From Heterohyrax brucei (lineage: Eukaryota; Chordata; Mammalia; Hyracoidea; Procaviidae): a DNA stretch of 64,000 nucleotides. The notes beneath the pieces were generated by a model. The model saw only the letters and a list, made by a program, of their open reading frames with translations, did no database searches and was not told the origin of the DNA. Below are positions 1-11,470 of this stretch, piece after piece. The stretch's first letter is position 1. Every line of letters begins with the position of its first letter. Both the position numbers and the translations under genes were made by a program. Location: NCBI GenBank assembly GCA_028571685.1, contig CM053164.1, positions 43,760,501 to 43,824,500 on the forward strand, read 5' to 3'.

Positions 1-125
1 GGCTGCAGGCTGGCGGGGCTGCAGGCTGGCGGGGCTGCAGGCTGGCGGGGCTGCAGGCTGGCGGGGCTGCAGGCTGGCGGGGCTGCAGGCTGGCGGGGCT
101 GCAGGCTGGCGGGGCTGCAGGCTGC
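1..125. repeat. 16-bp GC-rich minisatellite
   Basis: Seven exact copies of the 16-mer GGCTGCAGGCTGGCGG plus a partial eighth, running off the left edge of the window. The absence of divergence between copies points to recent expansion, or to an assembly-sensitive array whose true length is unknown. Confidence 0.95.
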
Positions 126-1788
126 GGCTCTCTGGTTGGGCAGGGCAGGGCGGGCCCCAGGAACAGAGTGACCTGGACAGCTGCAGCGGTGGCGGCGGCG
201 GGGGCGGCGGCGGCGGCGGCGGCAAGGAGGGCCCTCCGCGCCTGGGGGCGCTCTCACCGAGCTCGGATTCTCCCCCGCCGCCCACCCGCTGGCTCTCCTT
301 CGCTGGCAACTTCCAGAAGGCGATGTTCCTTCTCTCTCCCGGCAGGTACTCACCTGAGAGCCTGCTCAGACCTGCCCTCCCCACAAAGCGCGGTAGCAAC
401 TCCCTAGGGCAGAAAACGTCTCTTCTGAAAGCAGACAAGAGTTTAATTAAGCCCTAAATGCGCACAGTTGAGCCTGAAATTAGGGCGGTGGAGGAAGGGG
501 GAGAGGACAGTTGAGGACGGGCGGAGGGCCGAGGGAGGGCTTCGCCTCAGCCTTGGCACGCTGAGCAAAACAACCCCGTCAGCAAAATACTGCCAGAGCC
601 CACGGACTTGGTTACAAAACATTTTTTACCTTAGAAAAGGGAGAATGCTGTGTTGCCTATTCCCGTGTTTGGGGAGGGAAGTTTGGATTTGAGGAGAACG
701 TGGAAAGTGGGAAGAAGGAAACCAGAAACCAGAGAGGTCATTCTGAGATAGGATTCCCAGGACTCTGAGAGACTTGTGGGATCCTGCAGTGACTGAAATC
801 GGGCAGGTGGGGCCCTCCTCACCTCCGAGCTGTAGGGAAGGGAGGGGACACTGAGGAAAGGGTGGGCTCTGGGTGCCCCCATCAGATCGCACGCACAGGC
901 GCACCAAGCTTGGGGCTCCTGTCCAAGTCGCTCAGCACCCCAACACAAACTTGGTTCTCACAGGTGTGCAAAGCCTGCTTTGCTCCCCAAGGAGGAAGGC
1001 AGAACTCAGCTCTGATTGGCCCGACTGGCCGGCTCCTGGCTTGAGCGGCGACCTATCGGCCACTTGCCTCACAGGTCTGCAGCCCTGCTGCATTTGGGCA
1101 GGGGGTAGCCTGAGGGCGGGCTGGTTTCAGCCGCTCTCTCCTGTCATCAGGTCTCCCACTCTGCTGCTGAGACATTCAAACTGCAGCCTCCTCCTTTACC
1201 TGGTAATTGATCCTCTTTCACCCTGCAACTTGGAGTTGATCGTAATTTGCCAGGGACTGAAGGCAAGAAGAGACGGGTAGGCAGGCATGTTATTGCCTGT
1301 CTCCAGGCAGCGAGGCCGTTGTCGCAGAGCCCCTGAGTTCGTGTAAAGGTGCACGCGTGTAGTAAATGAGGGAACAGGCTGTACCTGGTCTCATGCCTGG
1401 CCCTGATCCCCTCTGTGTGGGAAGGGGCCCATGGCTGATCTTTTTGCCAGTGAAGAGCCCCAGCAGGGCTTCAGTGGCCACTGGCTGGACCAACAGCGGG
1501 CTGCTGACCAGCCTTCTCATACCGGTCTACATGGAACCCCTCGTGCCCACAGCTGCTCTGTGCCAGCGGCCACCAGTCACTCACTTGTTCAAAAGTCCGT
1601 GCTGATCAGTTGGTGGTGATAATCCGACCCTCTGTGGGCTAGAAACTTGTTGTTAAGTTCTTAGACTTTAAGGGACTCTGCTGAAGAGACAAAACTGGGT
1701 TTTTTGCTGGTGATGGCATACAGCCTTGGGAAGTAGAAGCCCGGATTCATTCAGCCATTAGGCTACCTCCATTTGCTTTTCCTTCAGA
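126..1788. other. GC-rich flank with GGC run; no gene recognised
   Basis: Contains an imperfect (GGC)n run at about 186-222, which yields a poly-alanine open frame that I do not regard as coding, then CpG-containing sequence to about 420. The remainder to 1788 is unique, moderately GC-rich DNA without splice-bounded open frames or recognisable domains. The first 400 bp could be the edge of a CpG island extending left of the window. Confidence 0.5.
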
Positions 1789-1941
1789 GACCTGGTGGTG
1801 TAGTGGTTGAGACCTATGGCTGCTAACCAAAAGGTGGACAGTTCAAGTCCACCAGTTGCTCCTTGGAAATGCTATGGGGGCAGTTCTACTCGATCCTCTA
1901 GAGTCCCTGCGAGTTGGAACTGACTGGACAGCAAGGGTTTA
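1789..1941 (+). mobile_element. AfroSINE
   Basis: It opens CTGGTGGTGTAGTGGTTGAG, has GCTGCTAACCAAAAGGT and GGCAGTTCTACTC boxes, and ends at GACAGCAAGGGTTT. This is a fairly complete copy with a tRNA-like head (A- and B-box remnants). Confidence 0.85.
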
Positions 1942-2140
1942 ATGGCACTTGTGTCTCGTACTCCTATGTCTGCTCCTTCCTGGGACAGATGACAAATTCT
2001 AGCATACTTCCCAAAGCTGATTCAAAGGTACCATTGAGGGGTAGGATGGCTCAGTGGGTGGAGAATCAGGAGAGGCCCTAGGTCACTCAATGCAGCCTCT
2101 TCATCCATTTGTCTGATCTCTCTTCTGCAGCATCTCTCCT

Positions 2141-2592
2141 CTGTTAGTTTCCTGGGGTGGCTGAAACAAAAGACCACAAACTGGGTGCCTTAAGACAGTC
2201 AACTTTATTCTCTCACAGTTCTCAAGGCCAGAATCTGACACTAGAGTTGGCAGGATGGCATTTCCTCTGGAAACTCTGTGAGAGAATCTCTCCTTTGCTT
2301 CCTCAGACTTCTGGTGGTGCTGGCATTCATTGGCTTGTGGTTGCATTTCTGTCTGTTCAGTCTTCATACTGTCTTTTCTTGTGCTGTGTAATGTCCCTCT
2401 GCCTTTTGTAAGGACACTGTCACTGGATATAGGTTGGGACCACCCAGAGACTCCAGGATGATTTTCTGATCTCATGATCTTCAACTTAATAACATCTACA
2501 GAGACCCTTCCTCCAAATAACAGGACATGCACGGGTCCCAGAGATTTGGTTTTGAATGTAACTTTGGGAGCTACCCCATAACACTCAGTGGT
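2141..2592 (-). mobile_element. MaLR-type solo LTR (MLT1 family)
   Basis: On the given strand it starts TGTTAGTTTCCTGGGGTGGCTG, then carries the ACCACAAACTGGGTG, TCTCACAGTTCT and CATTGGCTTGTGG landmarks of the reverse complement of MLT1-class LTRs. It is an ancient ERVL-MaLR remnant with no internal coding region. Confidence 0.7.
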
Positions 2593-3102
2593 CATTTACC
2601 CACGTCTCAGACACCTCCCTTGATGGGAAGCTTACTACCTCATGAGTTGGCCCAGTCCAGGTCCAAAGCTGATTTAAATTGTTTTAAACTTTTCACTTGA
2701 GTAGAGTTGAAATTACACTCAGCAGGAGCCTCTCTACCGGCTGACTCTAGTTCTGGCCTTTACAGCACATAAAATACATCTAAATAAATTAAATAAATAA
2801 ACTCCCCATTCCTACAAGCCCCTTCCCCTGATTACAAAGTAAAACCAAAATAAAAAAAGGCAGGGGGCGGTATATAGATCTTGGGGTTAGGAGACTGTGA
2901 TTCATTGGTGGCCCTTTCCCTGGGACCTGTACCTCAGTTTCCTCACTCATAACGCTGAAGACCTGGCTGTAACACTCTTTCCATGAGATTCTTTAGGAAA
3001 TGAGAATACCCTAACACCATCCTAGATATTTGCTATTCACACTGGTGTATTAAAGAGCCTCTGAGAAGTCCTGAGCAAAGAAACCTGGCCAGGGCATCCC
3101 TC

Positions 3103-3344
3103 TGCCAGTGGTGGCGTTTGTGTTGTTATGTCGTTGCACAGGTTATAGCAGTCTGAGATGGACTAGGAAGAAAGGCCTCGTGATTTGCTTCTAAAATTCT
3201 GCCTGTGAAAACCTCGTGGATCACAGAGGTTCCGTCTGCAACCGACCATGGGGGTGGTGCAGGACTGGGCAGTGTTTTGTTCTGTAGTGCCTGGGGTCCA
3301 CCGTAAGTCGGGGAGTGACTTGATGGCAGCTAACAAGAACAGCA
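3103..3344 (+). mobile_element. AfroSINE, long variant (AfroSINE2/PSINE-like)
   Basis: It shows the GAAGAAAGGCC box, GATCACAGAGGTTCCG, CCATGGGGGTGGTGCAGGAC and GGGCAGTGTTTTGTTCTG blocks, and the GGCAGCTAACAAGAACA tail. The latter half resembles the 3' end of the afrotherian RTE LINE, the presumed mobilising partner. Confidence 0.8.
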
Positions 3345-4021
3345 ATGCTTGAAAACAGAGTTACCTTATCTACCACTATCTTGTATGACCCTGCAAACTT
3401 TCCTTGCTATCTGGGGAATGCTGGTCTCTATGATTCTTTCGAGTTCTCTTCTAGCTTTCACAATCTGTTTGGTTCAAACCGAATGGTAGCATTCATTGTC
3501 TTGGGTTCCTATCACCAGCCTTGTTGCTAAGCATTTTGCTGGAAGTAATAAACTGTCCATTACAGGAAGAGATTCAAGAACCTGAGAAATGAGAAGCCTC
3601 TCCCCCAAACCACAGACAGCCAGAGTGAGGTTGTGGACTATGGCCTTCCCTGGGGCCCGGGCCTCCCTGGCCCTTAGCTGGGACTGTGGCTCTGTCCCTG
3701 CCTGGCGCTGCAGAGGCCTCAGGACTTGCAGGAGGAAGCCAGGGAGGAAGGAGCATTTCCGCTGCTCTGCCCCACAGGACTGCGCTCACCCTCTGAGGAC
3801 GCAGATATTGCCTCAACCTCAAACTCAGTGCTGCTCAACCCCGTCTCTTTAGATAATGCTGCCTCTGAACCTGGCTTTTCTGGAAGCTTTTTCTGAATAT
3901 CTAAATGAAATCCTTCCTATCTTTGTCAAGACACTGCTGATGGGAAGAAGGGAGAGGCCTGATGGGTGTGTCCACAGGGGAAAGGAGGAAAGGCAGAGAA
4001 TCACTAATGCCTGGAATGCAG

Positions 4022-4190
4022 AAGTAGTCCATGGGTGGTTCAGACCTAAAGGCTGGAGGTTGGAGTCCACCCAGAGGCACCGCGGAAGAAAGTCCTGGTG
4101 ATCTACTTTCAGAAAATGAGCCACCAAAGACTCTATAAAGCACAGTTCCACTAAGTTGGATTCAACTCCTTGGCAACTGCTTTGGGAGAT
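4022..4190 (+). mobile_element. AfroSINE, diverged
   Basis: It has GGTTCAGACCTAAAGGCTGG, then GAGTCCACCCAGAGGCAC, GGAAGAAAGTCCTGG and GTTGGATTCAACTCC. This is a subfamily whose middle differs from the 1789 copy. Confidence 0.75.
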
Positions 4191-4489
4191 GAGAGTGGGT
4201 GATGGCCCTAACTCTGGGCCCAAGGGGGTTACAGAAGCTTTGAAATGAAAGCTAAAATAGGAGAATGGAGTATACCCAAAAGGTCACCAAATTTATTCCC
4301 CTACCCTTTAGTGAGATTACACCTATGCTCTTCTACTCTTCTGTCTTTAAGACCTCCAGAAGGAGCAAGGCAATCCAGAGCCAACCTCGTGTGTGTTGGG
4401 AACCTTTTATACAACAGTTTTATCCACAGATAAAAGTTCACCACTGTTAGATACAGCTTCAGGGACAGTTTCTTGGATGATGATGTGTC

Positions 4490-4660
4490 AAGAACTGTGC
4501 TAGCTGCTATCACACGTGTATTATTTAATCTTCTCCACTCTAAAATTTTACAGGTACAGGTGAAGAAATTGAGGTTCAGACATGTTAAATATCTTGCCAA
4601 AAGTCAAGATGCAAAGCAAGGAAATGGACTAGATCTGTTTAATTCCCAGTTCCACACCAC
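4490..4660 (-). repeat. MIR
   Basis: The given strand reads GGTGAAGAAATTGAGGTTCAGA and then a decayed 'aagtcacacagc' core, the reverse orientation of the MIR core. Confidence 0.55.
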
Positions 4661-6817
4661 AGCTTTCCACTGTTTGGTAACAAGTCCTCCCTGAATCCTG
4701 ATGGTGTGGGGAGTTGTGTCCTACCCTCGCCTGAGTTGAATCTATTGGGAGGACAATGGAAGTAGGTTGGCTCTGCTCCTAACCCAGCCCTGAGAGAGAT
4801 GTACCATCCTCTGGTGCAGGCTGCCACCTTCCAGGTACTGGGGTGGGGAATGTTTGCCTTCTGTTAATGAAAAGAAATGGATGTGATAATAAAGAAATGC
4901 CCAACCCGGTGCAGTAATGGGTGTCCCTAACAATAAGGCTCTGTGTTTGCTCTTGGCTGTGGGTTGTATATTCTTTGGCAGTAGTCACTGCTTAGAAGCC
5001 CCTGGACATGTCAACCAGGGTGGGGTCCCAGGCACAGTCAGCAGGGGAAAGGGTCAAACTTTATATACCTTTCTCCCTCAAACTCCCATAATTCACCCTG
5101 AGACATAAGGCCCCTGCAGACCTGCTCCAGGTGGCCCAGACAGCGTAAGGAAAAGGCACTGGGCTCCGGAGTCCATGGAACAGTGTAAACAGTGCCCTGT
5201 TCTTGTCATCAGGAAACTGGGGTCTGGTCCCTGCTCTGCCTCTGCTACCCTGGATGATCCGTCTTTGAGCCTCAGTTTCCTCATTTGTATAGTGGCAGGA
5301 ATAAGTGGTCAGGTTCCTTCCAGCACAGGCAACACAAGGCCCTGTAGACACTGCACCTCCCAAGAGGTGCTTCATGTTCCTGGTGTTAAAGCTTAAGGGC
5401 GGCCCCTGCTGTGGTGTTTGGCAGAGAGAGAAGGGAGCGCTGAAGCAGAGAAACTCCTTCCCCAGAGCCCCTAGCTGGTGGGCAGAAGACTTTCCAGCTC
5501 TAAGAGCCCAACCTCTTCCCCCATGGTGTGGTGGGATGCTGTTCCTGTCTCAGCTTCCTGGAAGTCTTCCTTCCTTTCCCACTTCCTAGCTCTTGTATAC
5601 ACGGAAGTTCCCGGTTTGCAAGACATTTTCAGAAAACTTTTCCCATTCAAACTCGCTCATAACCCTGTGAGAACTGAAGAAAGGAATGTAGTGCTACTGA
5701 GTACCAGCTACCAGTCTGACCCTTCCAGGTCATTTCATTGAATCTTCCCCCATAGCCACCAGAAATTCTTTGGGAGTAAGGCAGAGCACAAATAAATAGA
5801 CAGTAGATGGATATATAGATAATACATAATCCTCCCCAGTCCTGAGATATTAGTGCTAATCATTACCACCACATCACAAGGGAGGCAGGTGAGGCTCAGA
5901 GGGACCGTTAACTATCCAGGGTCCCCCTGCTGTCACATGGCATAGCAGCATCTTAGCCCTCTGAAGTATCCATCTATACATAGATCAGCCTTCTTAGCCC
6001 CACTTTGCAAACAAACAAATTGAGATGTATAGAGCTTAACTAACTTTCTCAAGGTTATGCAGCTCTGAGTAGCAGAGCCAGTAATCAAACCCCAGCCTTT
6101 TGTTTACAAATCTGGGGCTGTTTCTGGAAACATCACAGCTGCCTCAAAAGAAAAGCCATCCTTTCCTTCTTCCTTCCTCCCTCCCTCCTTGCCCTCCTTC
6201 CTCCCTTGCTTCCTTCTTCCCAGGAACATCCTCTACCCTCCTAGTGCTCACGTGTTCTGGGCAGGAAATTTCATGATGTGTTCACTTGGGAAGCTAACAG
6301 AGCCCCACGCTACGGGGCTGTATGCGTCTTTAGGGATGCAGGGGTGGGGTATGGTCAGAAGGCAACTGACCGGACCGATAGCTGCCACACCAGACCAGGG
6401 TGCCAAGGGTGGAGCGTGCTAACAAAGGGTGAGTGTTCAGTAGGGGTCTGGCAGCTTCTGGCCCTGCTCTGTGTGGGTCATCCTTGGAGAGTCCGGCTAG
6501 CCTGTGGAGGTTTGTTCTCACGGTCTGAGCATAAACCGGACAGCTGGGATACGGGAGCTGCCCGGGAAGGCAGACTTTCTCTGCAGGGCGCATGATTCAC
6601 CTGCTTCCCTTTACCTGGCCCCCACCACTCTCCTGAACCCTGAAAGCTGACTGCTTCATTGTGGGCTCTTCTGGGGCTATCATCCATCTTCTAGTCTGCT
6701 GGCAGGGTAATCAGCTTAAAGCTACATTTTCCAACTGTAGGTGACAATCCCTTGGGTCTGGGCGGGGGCGGGGGGGGAACCTCCCCCTGAGGGTATCATC
6801 AAAGTTAACAAGCCAGC
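4661..6817. other. Intergenic, old repeats only
   Basis: Unique DNA with MIR-like segments near 5200-5330 (GCCTCAGTTTCCTCATTTGTA) and 5990-6110 (reverse), and a polypyrimidine (CCTT)n tract at about 6158-6222. No exon-like frame or RNA gene seen. Confidence 0.5.
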
Positions 6818-6864
6818 CAAGCCAAGTGCAGTCCGGTAGGATTCGACTTATGGCGACCCTAGTT
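6818..6864 (-). mobile_element. AfroSINE 3' fragment
   Basis: Only the terminal block remains: GTAGGATTCGACTTATGGCGACCCTA, the reverse complement of the AfroSINE end. It is truncated on its 5' side. Confidence 0.6.
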
Positions 6865-7014
6865 AACAAACTCAGGCTTAAAACAGAAGATCAAGTCTTC
6901 TTCCGTTTTCTCAAAACACCTATAGCATTTCTGCGATGCGTGCACATCCGCATGTGCGTGAGAGTGTGAAAGCGCGCACATGCACACAGGTAGGGATGTG
7001 TAGGAGGCTGCGTA

Positions 7015-7325
7015 TTTGGGGTAAATGGAGTGTAAAAGTTGCATACAGTAAAGCGCACAAGTCAGGTGCACAGCTCCATGAGTTTTCATAAAATGAACAC
7101 ATCTGCGTAAGCATTATCCGTGTCTGAAAACAACGTGGTCAGCCCCAGAGGACCCTCTTGCCTACGCCCCGGTCTCTACTCCCACTCACCACCGTGCAAG
7201 GCAACCACTCTCCTGACTTGCAGCACCACAGACTTGTTCTCAGCTATTTTAAAAATAGACTATACAATAGCATATTAACTACTGCTTTGTGTATGGCTTC
7301 TTTTCTTCAACATTATGTTAAGTGT
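7015..7325 (-). mobile_element. L1M 3'-end remnant
   Basis: It shows AGTTGCATACAGTAAAGCGCACAAG, CAGCTCCATGAGTTTTCA and CTTCTTTTCTTCAACATTATG, the reverse complement of an old L1M 3' region. The last 50 bp run into TG-rich DNA. Confidence 0.6.
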
Positions 7326-7374
7326 GTGTCTCTGTGTGTGAGAGATGTGTGTGTACATAGAGTTTACATACAAG

Positions 7375-7921
7375 GCCTGACAATTAAGTCCACGAACTGA
7401 ATTGTTTTAAGTGCTACATACCTCATAGCAGAACATCACTGTGGTCACCTTTGAAGTACTCTCCTTGGGAAGCTATGCACTGATGCCAGCACCTAGTCCA
7501 CCCTTCAAAGCAATTTTGGAAGTCTTCCTGGAATGGCCACTGAGCATGGGGGCAAGGTGGCAAGTTCACATATTCAATTGTGTAGTTGTCTGTAAGGGAG
7601 TTTTTAGCTAGTAAACAAATGACTGTATTAGAACACCCTCCCTGCTTGCTTGATCTGGCCCCCAATGACTTTTTTTTTTTAAGCTGGGGTTAAAGGAAAT
7701 ATTGAAAGGATGACATTTTGATGACCTTCAGGTCATTAAGGATAATACAGTGACATCTCTGATGGCCATTCCAGAAAAACAGTTCCAAAATTTCTTTGAA
7801 GGGTAGACTAGGTGCTTGGTATCAGTGCATAGGTGCTGTCAGTGCAAGGTGACTATAGTGATGTTCAGCAATGAGGTATGTAATACTTTTTCTAAAATGT
7901 TTGTGAACTTACTTGTCAGAC
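7375..7921 (+). mobile_element. Palindromic mariner-derived element, copy 1
   Basis: The right two-thirds read as a decayed mariner transposase C-terminus. There is a D-L-A-P-N-D-F-F block whose Asp codon at 7667-7669 is the position of the third catalytic acid, then a W-T-R...C-I-A-S-Q-G-E-Y-F-type end on the opposite arm. The left arm (about 7375-7545) is an inverted copy of the right end (about 7762-7921), so the element has arms of about 160 bp. It lacks the N-terminal DNA-binding half, has stops and indels, and cannot be autonomous. Ends are TCTGACA-like (CCTGACAATTAAGT against CTTACTTGTCAGA). Confidence 0.75.
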
Positions 7922-8699
7922 ATCATACACACATACATATGCACATACGTGTGTGTATGTCTGTTTATATGTATACATGTAATCTTTCCTGTCTCTCCTT
8001 TCCTTGCTTACATATTTTATGTCAAATTACAAACATCATGTCATTTTATCCCCATGTCTTACAAGCATCTCTAAAAAGCATCAGTGTTGTCTTACATAAA
8101 CACAAGGCCATTATTCCACTTAACATTCAAGATAATTCCTGGGCCTCATCTAACATCCAGTCCATATTAAGAATTCCAAAATTATATATTTTTATAAGAG
8201 ATGTGAGTTTATGAAAGAAATGAACAGGTGAAGCTCTGACCCCATCACCTTTCTTGCCTTCTTTCTCCCCTTCCTAAAGCCAGTGTGCATTAATTAGCAC
8301 CATCTTTGGGATTAAATGCAACCTCCTCTAAGGTCTCCAACAATAGATTCTCATATCCGGTTCAGACTTCTGAAGTGTGTGGTTCAGACTTTCAGCTGAT
8401 TTTTGATTCTTTCACCATGTATCTCCAGCCTCTTTCTGAGTCTCCCTGAAGCGTCCGTGATACTTACAGAAAGCGCGAGGCCGACTCTATCTTCTGCAAC
8501 ACCCTTTGGGGCCATGCCAAAGGAGCCAACTTCTTTTCACAGGGAATACCTTCACCACACCTTACTTACCCAGACTATACATTTTAGGCCATTCCCCCAG
8601 TCTACATCAAATCCAATCAATTTACTCCTGTTCCTGTATACCCATAATTTCTCAAATCAGGGTCCTTCAAGTACTGTGTGCTCTGCAACCTTCCCCATC

Positions 8700-9003
8700 A
8701 TCACCTGTCAACAGCTCATCAGACTCCTGAGGCCACTGTCACTGCCATGAGCTGCGTGGGCAAGACCTTTACACATGTGCTTGATCTGTAGGTTTTCAGC
8801 CTCTGCAGTAACCAGAGAACCACAAGGAACCAGTAACCACAAGGCAGCTGCCTTGTGGCATTTATTGTGTTCTGACTTGTTTTAAGGTTATTTAACAACC
8901 TGTCTCGTCCCTCACTAGATACCACATTCTTTGAGGACATTTTCTTACTTGTTTGTTTTTCTTGAAATGTCTAGCAAACAGTAGGTGCTCTTTATGTGTT
9001 CTC
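8700..9003 (+). repeat. L2 LINE 3' remnant
   Basis: The order fits an L2 end: CTCACTAGATACCACATTCTTTGAGG, then CTAGCAAACAGTAGGTGCTC, degenerate versions of the L2 'gaggcaggg...cagtaggcactc' tail. Confidence 0.45.
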
Positions 9004-9005
9004 TG

Positions 9006-9535
9006 ATGCACTAGTCAGGACCTTTTTGGTTGCAACTGACAGACACCCAGCACCACACAAAAAAAACGGTGTTTCTTGGCTCATAGAACTAGAAAGACAA
9101 GGATTTCAAACCACTTGTAGCACGACTGGGTTCAGGTGATTAAACAGTGTCATCAGAAATGTATTGCTTTCCATTTCTTGGCTCTGCACCCCTCGGGTCT
9201 GGCTTTCTTCCCAGTAGCCTCTCCCCAAGCACTAGTAAAGAGCTCAAGTCTCCCAGCGGAAAGAGAATGCTTCTGTCCTAATGGTTTCAGCCAGAGTCTC
9301 AGATCTGACTTTCAAAAGCCAGTCTAGAATCAACCCTATGCACAATTCCAGGCTAATCAATGACTAGTCCAGGAAGTGAGGTGCCCCGATTGGCCAGGGC
9401 TGGATCATGTGTCCAAGGGTCCACCCTAGAGCTCAAGGGTAGGACCCACATACACTATATGGAATTTCCCCAAAGGAAAACCAGGGTGTTCTTACAAAGA
9501 AGGGTGGAAATAAGTGCTGAGCCAGCAAAATGACT
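9006..9535. repeat. Ancient interspersed repeat, family unsure
   Basis: Begins CAGGACCTTTTTGGTTGCAACTGACAGA and later has GATTGGCCAGGGCTGGATCATGTG and CCAAAGGAAAACCAGGGTG, a familiar old mammalian repeat (possibly L1M-associated). A copy with the same opening appears at about 47650. Confidence 0.45.
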
Positions 9536-9899
9536 GAGGTTCAGTAGAGTTGGAAGCAGCCCTGGGGGCAAGCAGCTGCATCTGCCCTGCCGGCCTGCCT
9601 CTGAGCTCGTGTTGCATCATCCACAGGCGGGCGCGGTGTGGTGGAGGAGCGGAGCCGAAGGAGTGGCAGGGGGGAGTCAGGAGACCTGGGCATGCTCCTG
9701 CTCTGCAAAGGTCTGTGGGACCCTGAGCCTGACACGTACCAGAGCCTCAGTTTCTGTCTCAGGAAAATAGGGGTTCTGTTTACAGTACAAGTTGTTGAGA
9801 GGATCAGATTAAACCCTGTGGGGTGCTGTGTCTGTGTATAGAAAGGGTTTATAATGGTTCAGCACTACGTTGGTGTGAGGATTCATTTTCACCCTCTGT

Positions 9900-10125
9900 T
9901 CTAAGACTTTGGGTCCAGAGTGCTGGTGTTCGAATCTCAGCTTTGTTGCTCTTTAGCTCTGAAACCTTGGGCAAGTGACTCAATCTCGCTTGGCTTCTGT
10001 TTTCACCTGTTGAGTGAGGATAATAACTGCACCTACCTGACAAAGTTGTTATGTACTAAATGAGTTAATATATATGAACCAACTAAAAGAATGTCTGGTA
10101 TAAAGTAAGCTTCATCAAAGGTCTC
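9900..10125 (+). repeat. MIR, well preserved
   Basis: The order is GTGTTCGAATCTCAGC, GGGCAAGTGACTCAATCTC and TGAGTGAGGATAATAACTGCACCTACC. The core contains a TGACTCA at 9976-9982. Confidence 0.75.
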
Positions 10126-11015
<890 letters not shown>

Positions 11016-11248
11016 GGAGAAGTGCCCTTTTCCTGCTCAGAGTGCTTGTAGGGCAATAACTCTACTCAGTTTCCCAGGGGCCCCCAGCAGGTGCCCTTGA
11101 GGGACAGGAAGCCCTCATTGTATATACTGCCTGGAAAGTTTCACAAACTTCAATATACCTGTGTTTTGAATTGTGGGATAGTGTGTACAGCGAATAAAGT
11201 AATCCTCTCAATGGCAGCTAACAACAGCTATCTTGAGTGTGGAAGGCA

Positions 11249-11470
11249 GAGGTAGTTCAGTGGTAGAATTCTTGACTTTCACAGGGAGACCTTGGTTCAG
11301 TGCCTGGCCAGTGCACCTCTGTCAACAGAGACTCCTATGTTGCTATGATGGTGTTCAGGTCTCTGGGGACATTCCTGACTATGAAGAAAGGCCTGGGGAT
11401 CTACTTACCAAAACCAGCCAATGAAAACCATGACTCACAAAGGTCTGATTCCAGTACCACACAGAGAGGA
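11249..11470 (+). mobile_element. AfroSINE-related SINE with a tRNA-Gly-like head
   Basis: The first 70 nt (about 11249-11318) carry GTAGTTCAGTGGTAGAATTC and a GGTTCAGTGCCTGGCCAGTGCA B-box/acceptor region, close to tRNA-Gly(GCC). The following body has GAAGAAAGGCCTGGGGATCTAC and CCAGCCAATGAAAACCATGACTC, shared with the 3103 copy. The body is truncated before the RTE-like tail. It is not a functional tRNA gene: the acceptor stem does not pair and the anticodon arm is altered. Confidence 0.8.

Noticed and set aside
168-407. Poly-alanine frame near the window start.
   Set aside because: It is produced by a GGC run; there is no other coding evidence.
11249-11318. Functional tRNA-Gly gene.
   Set aside because: The stems are broken by substitutions and it continues into a SINE body.
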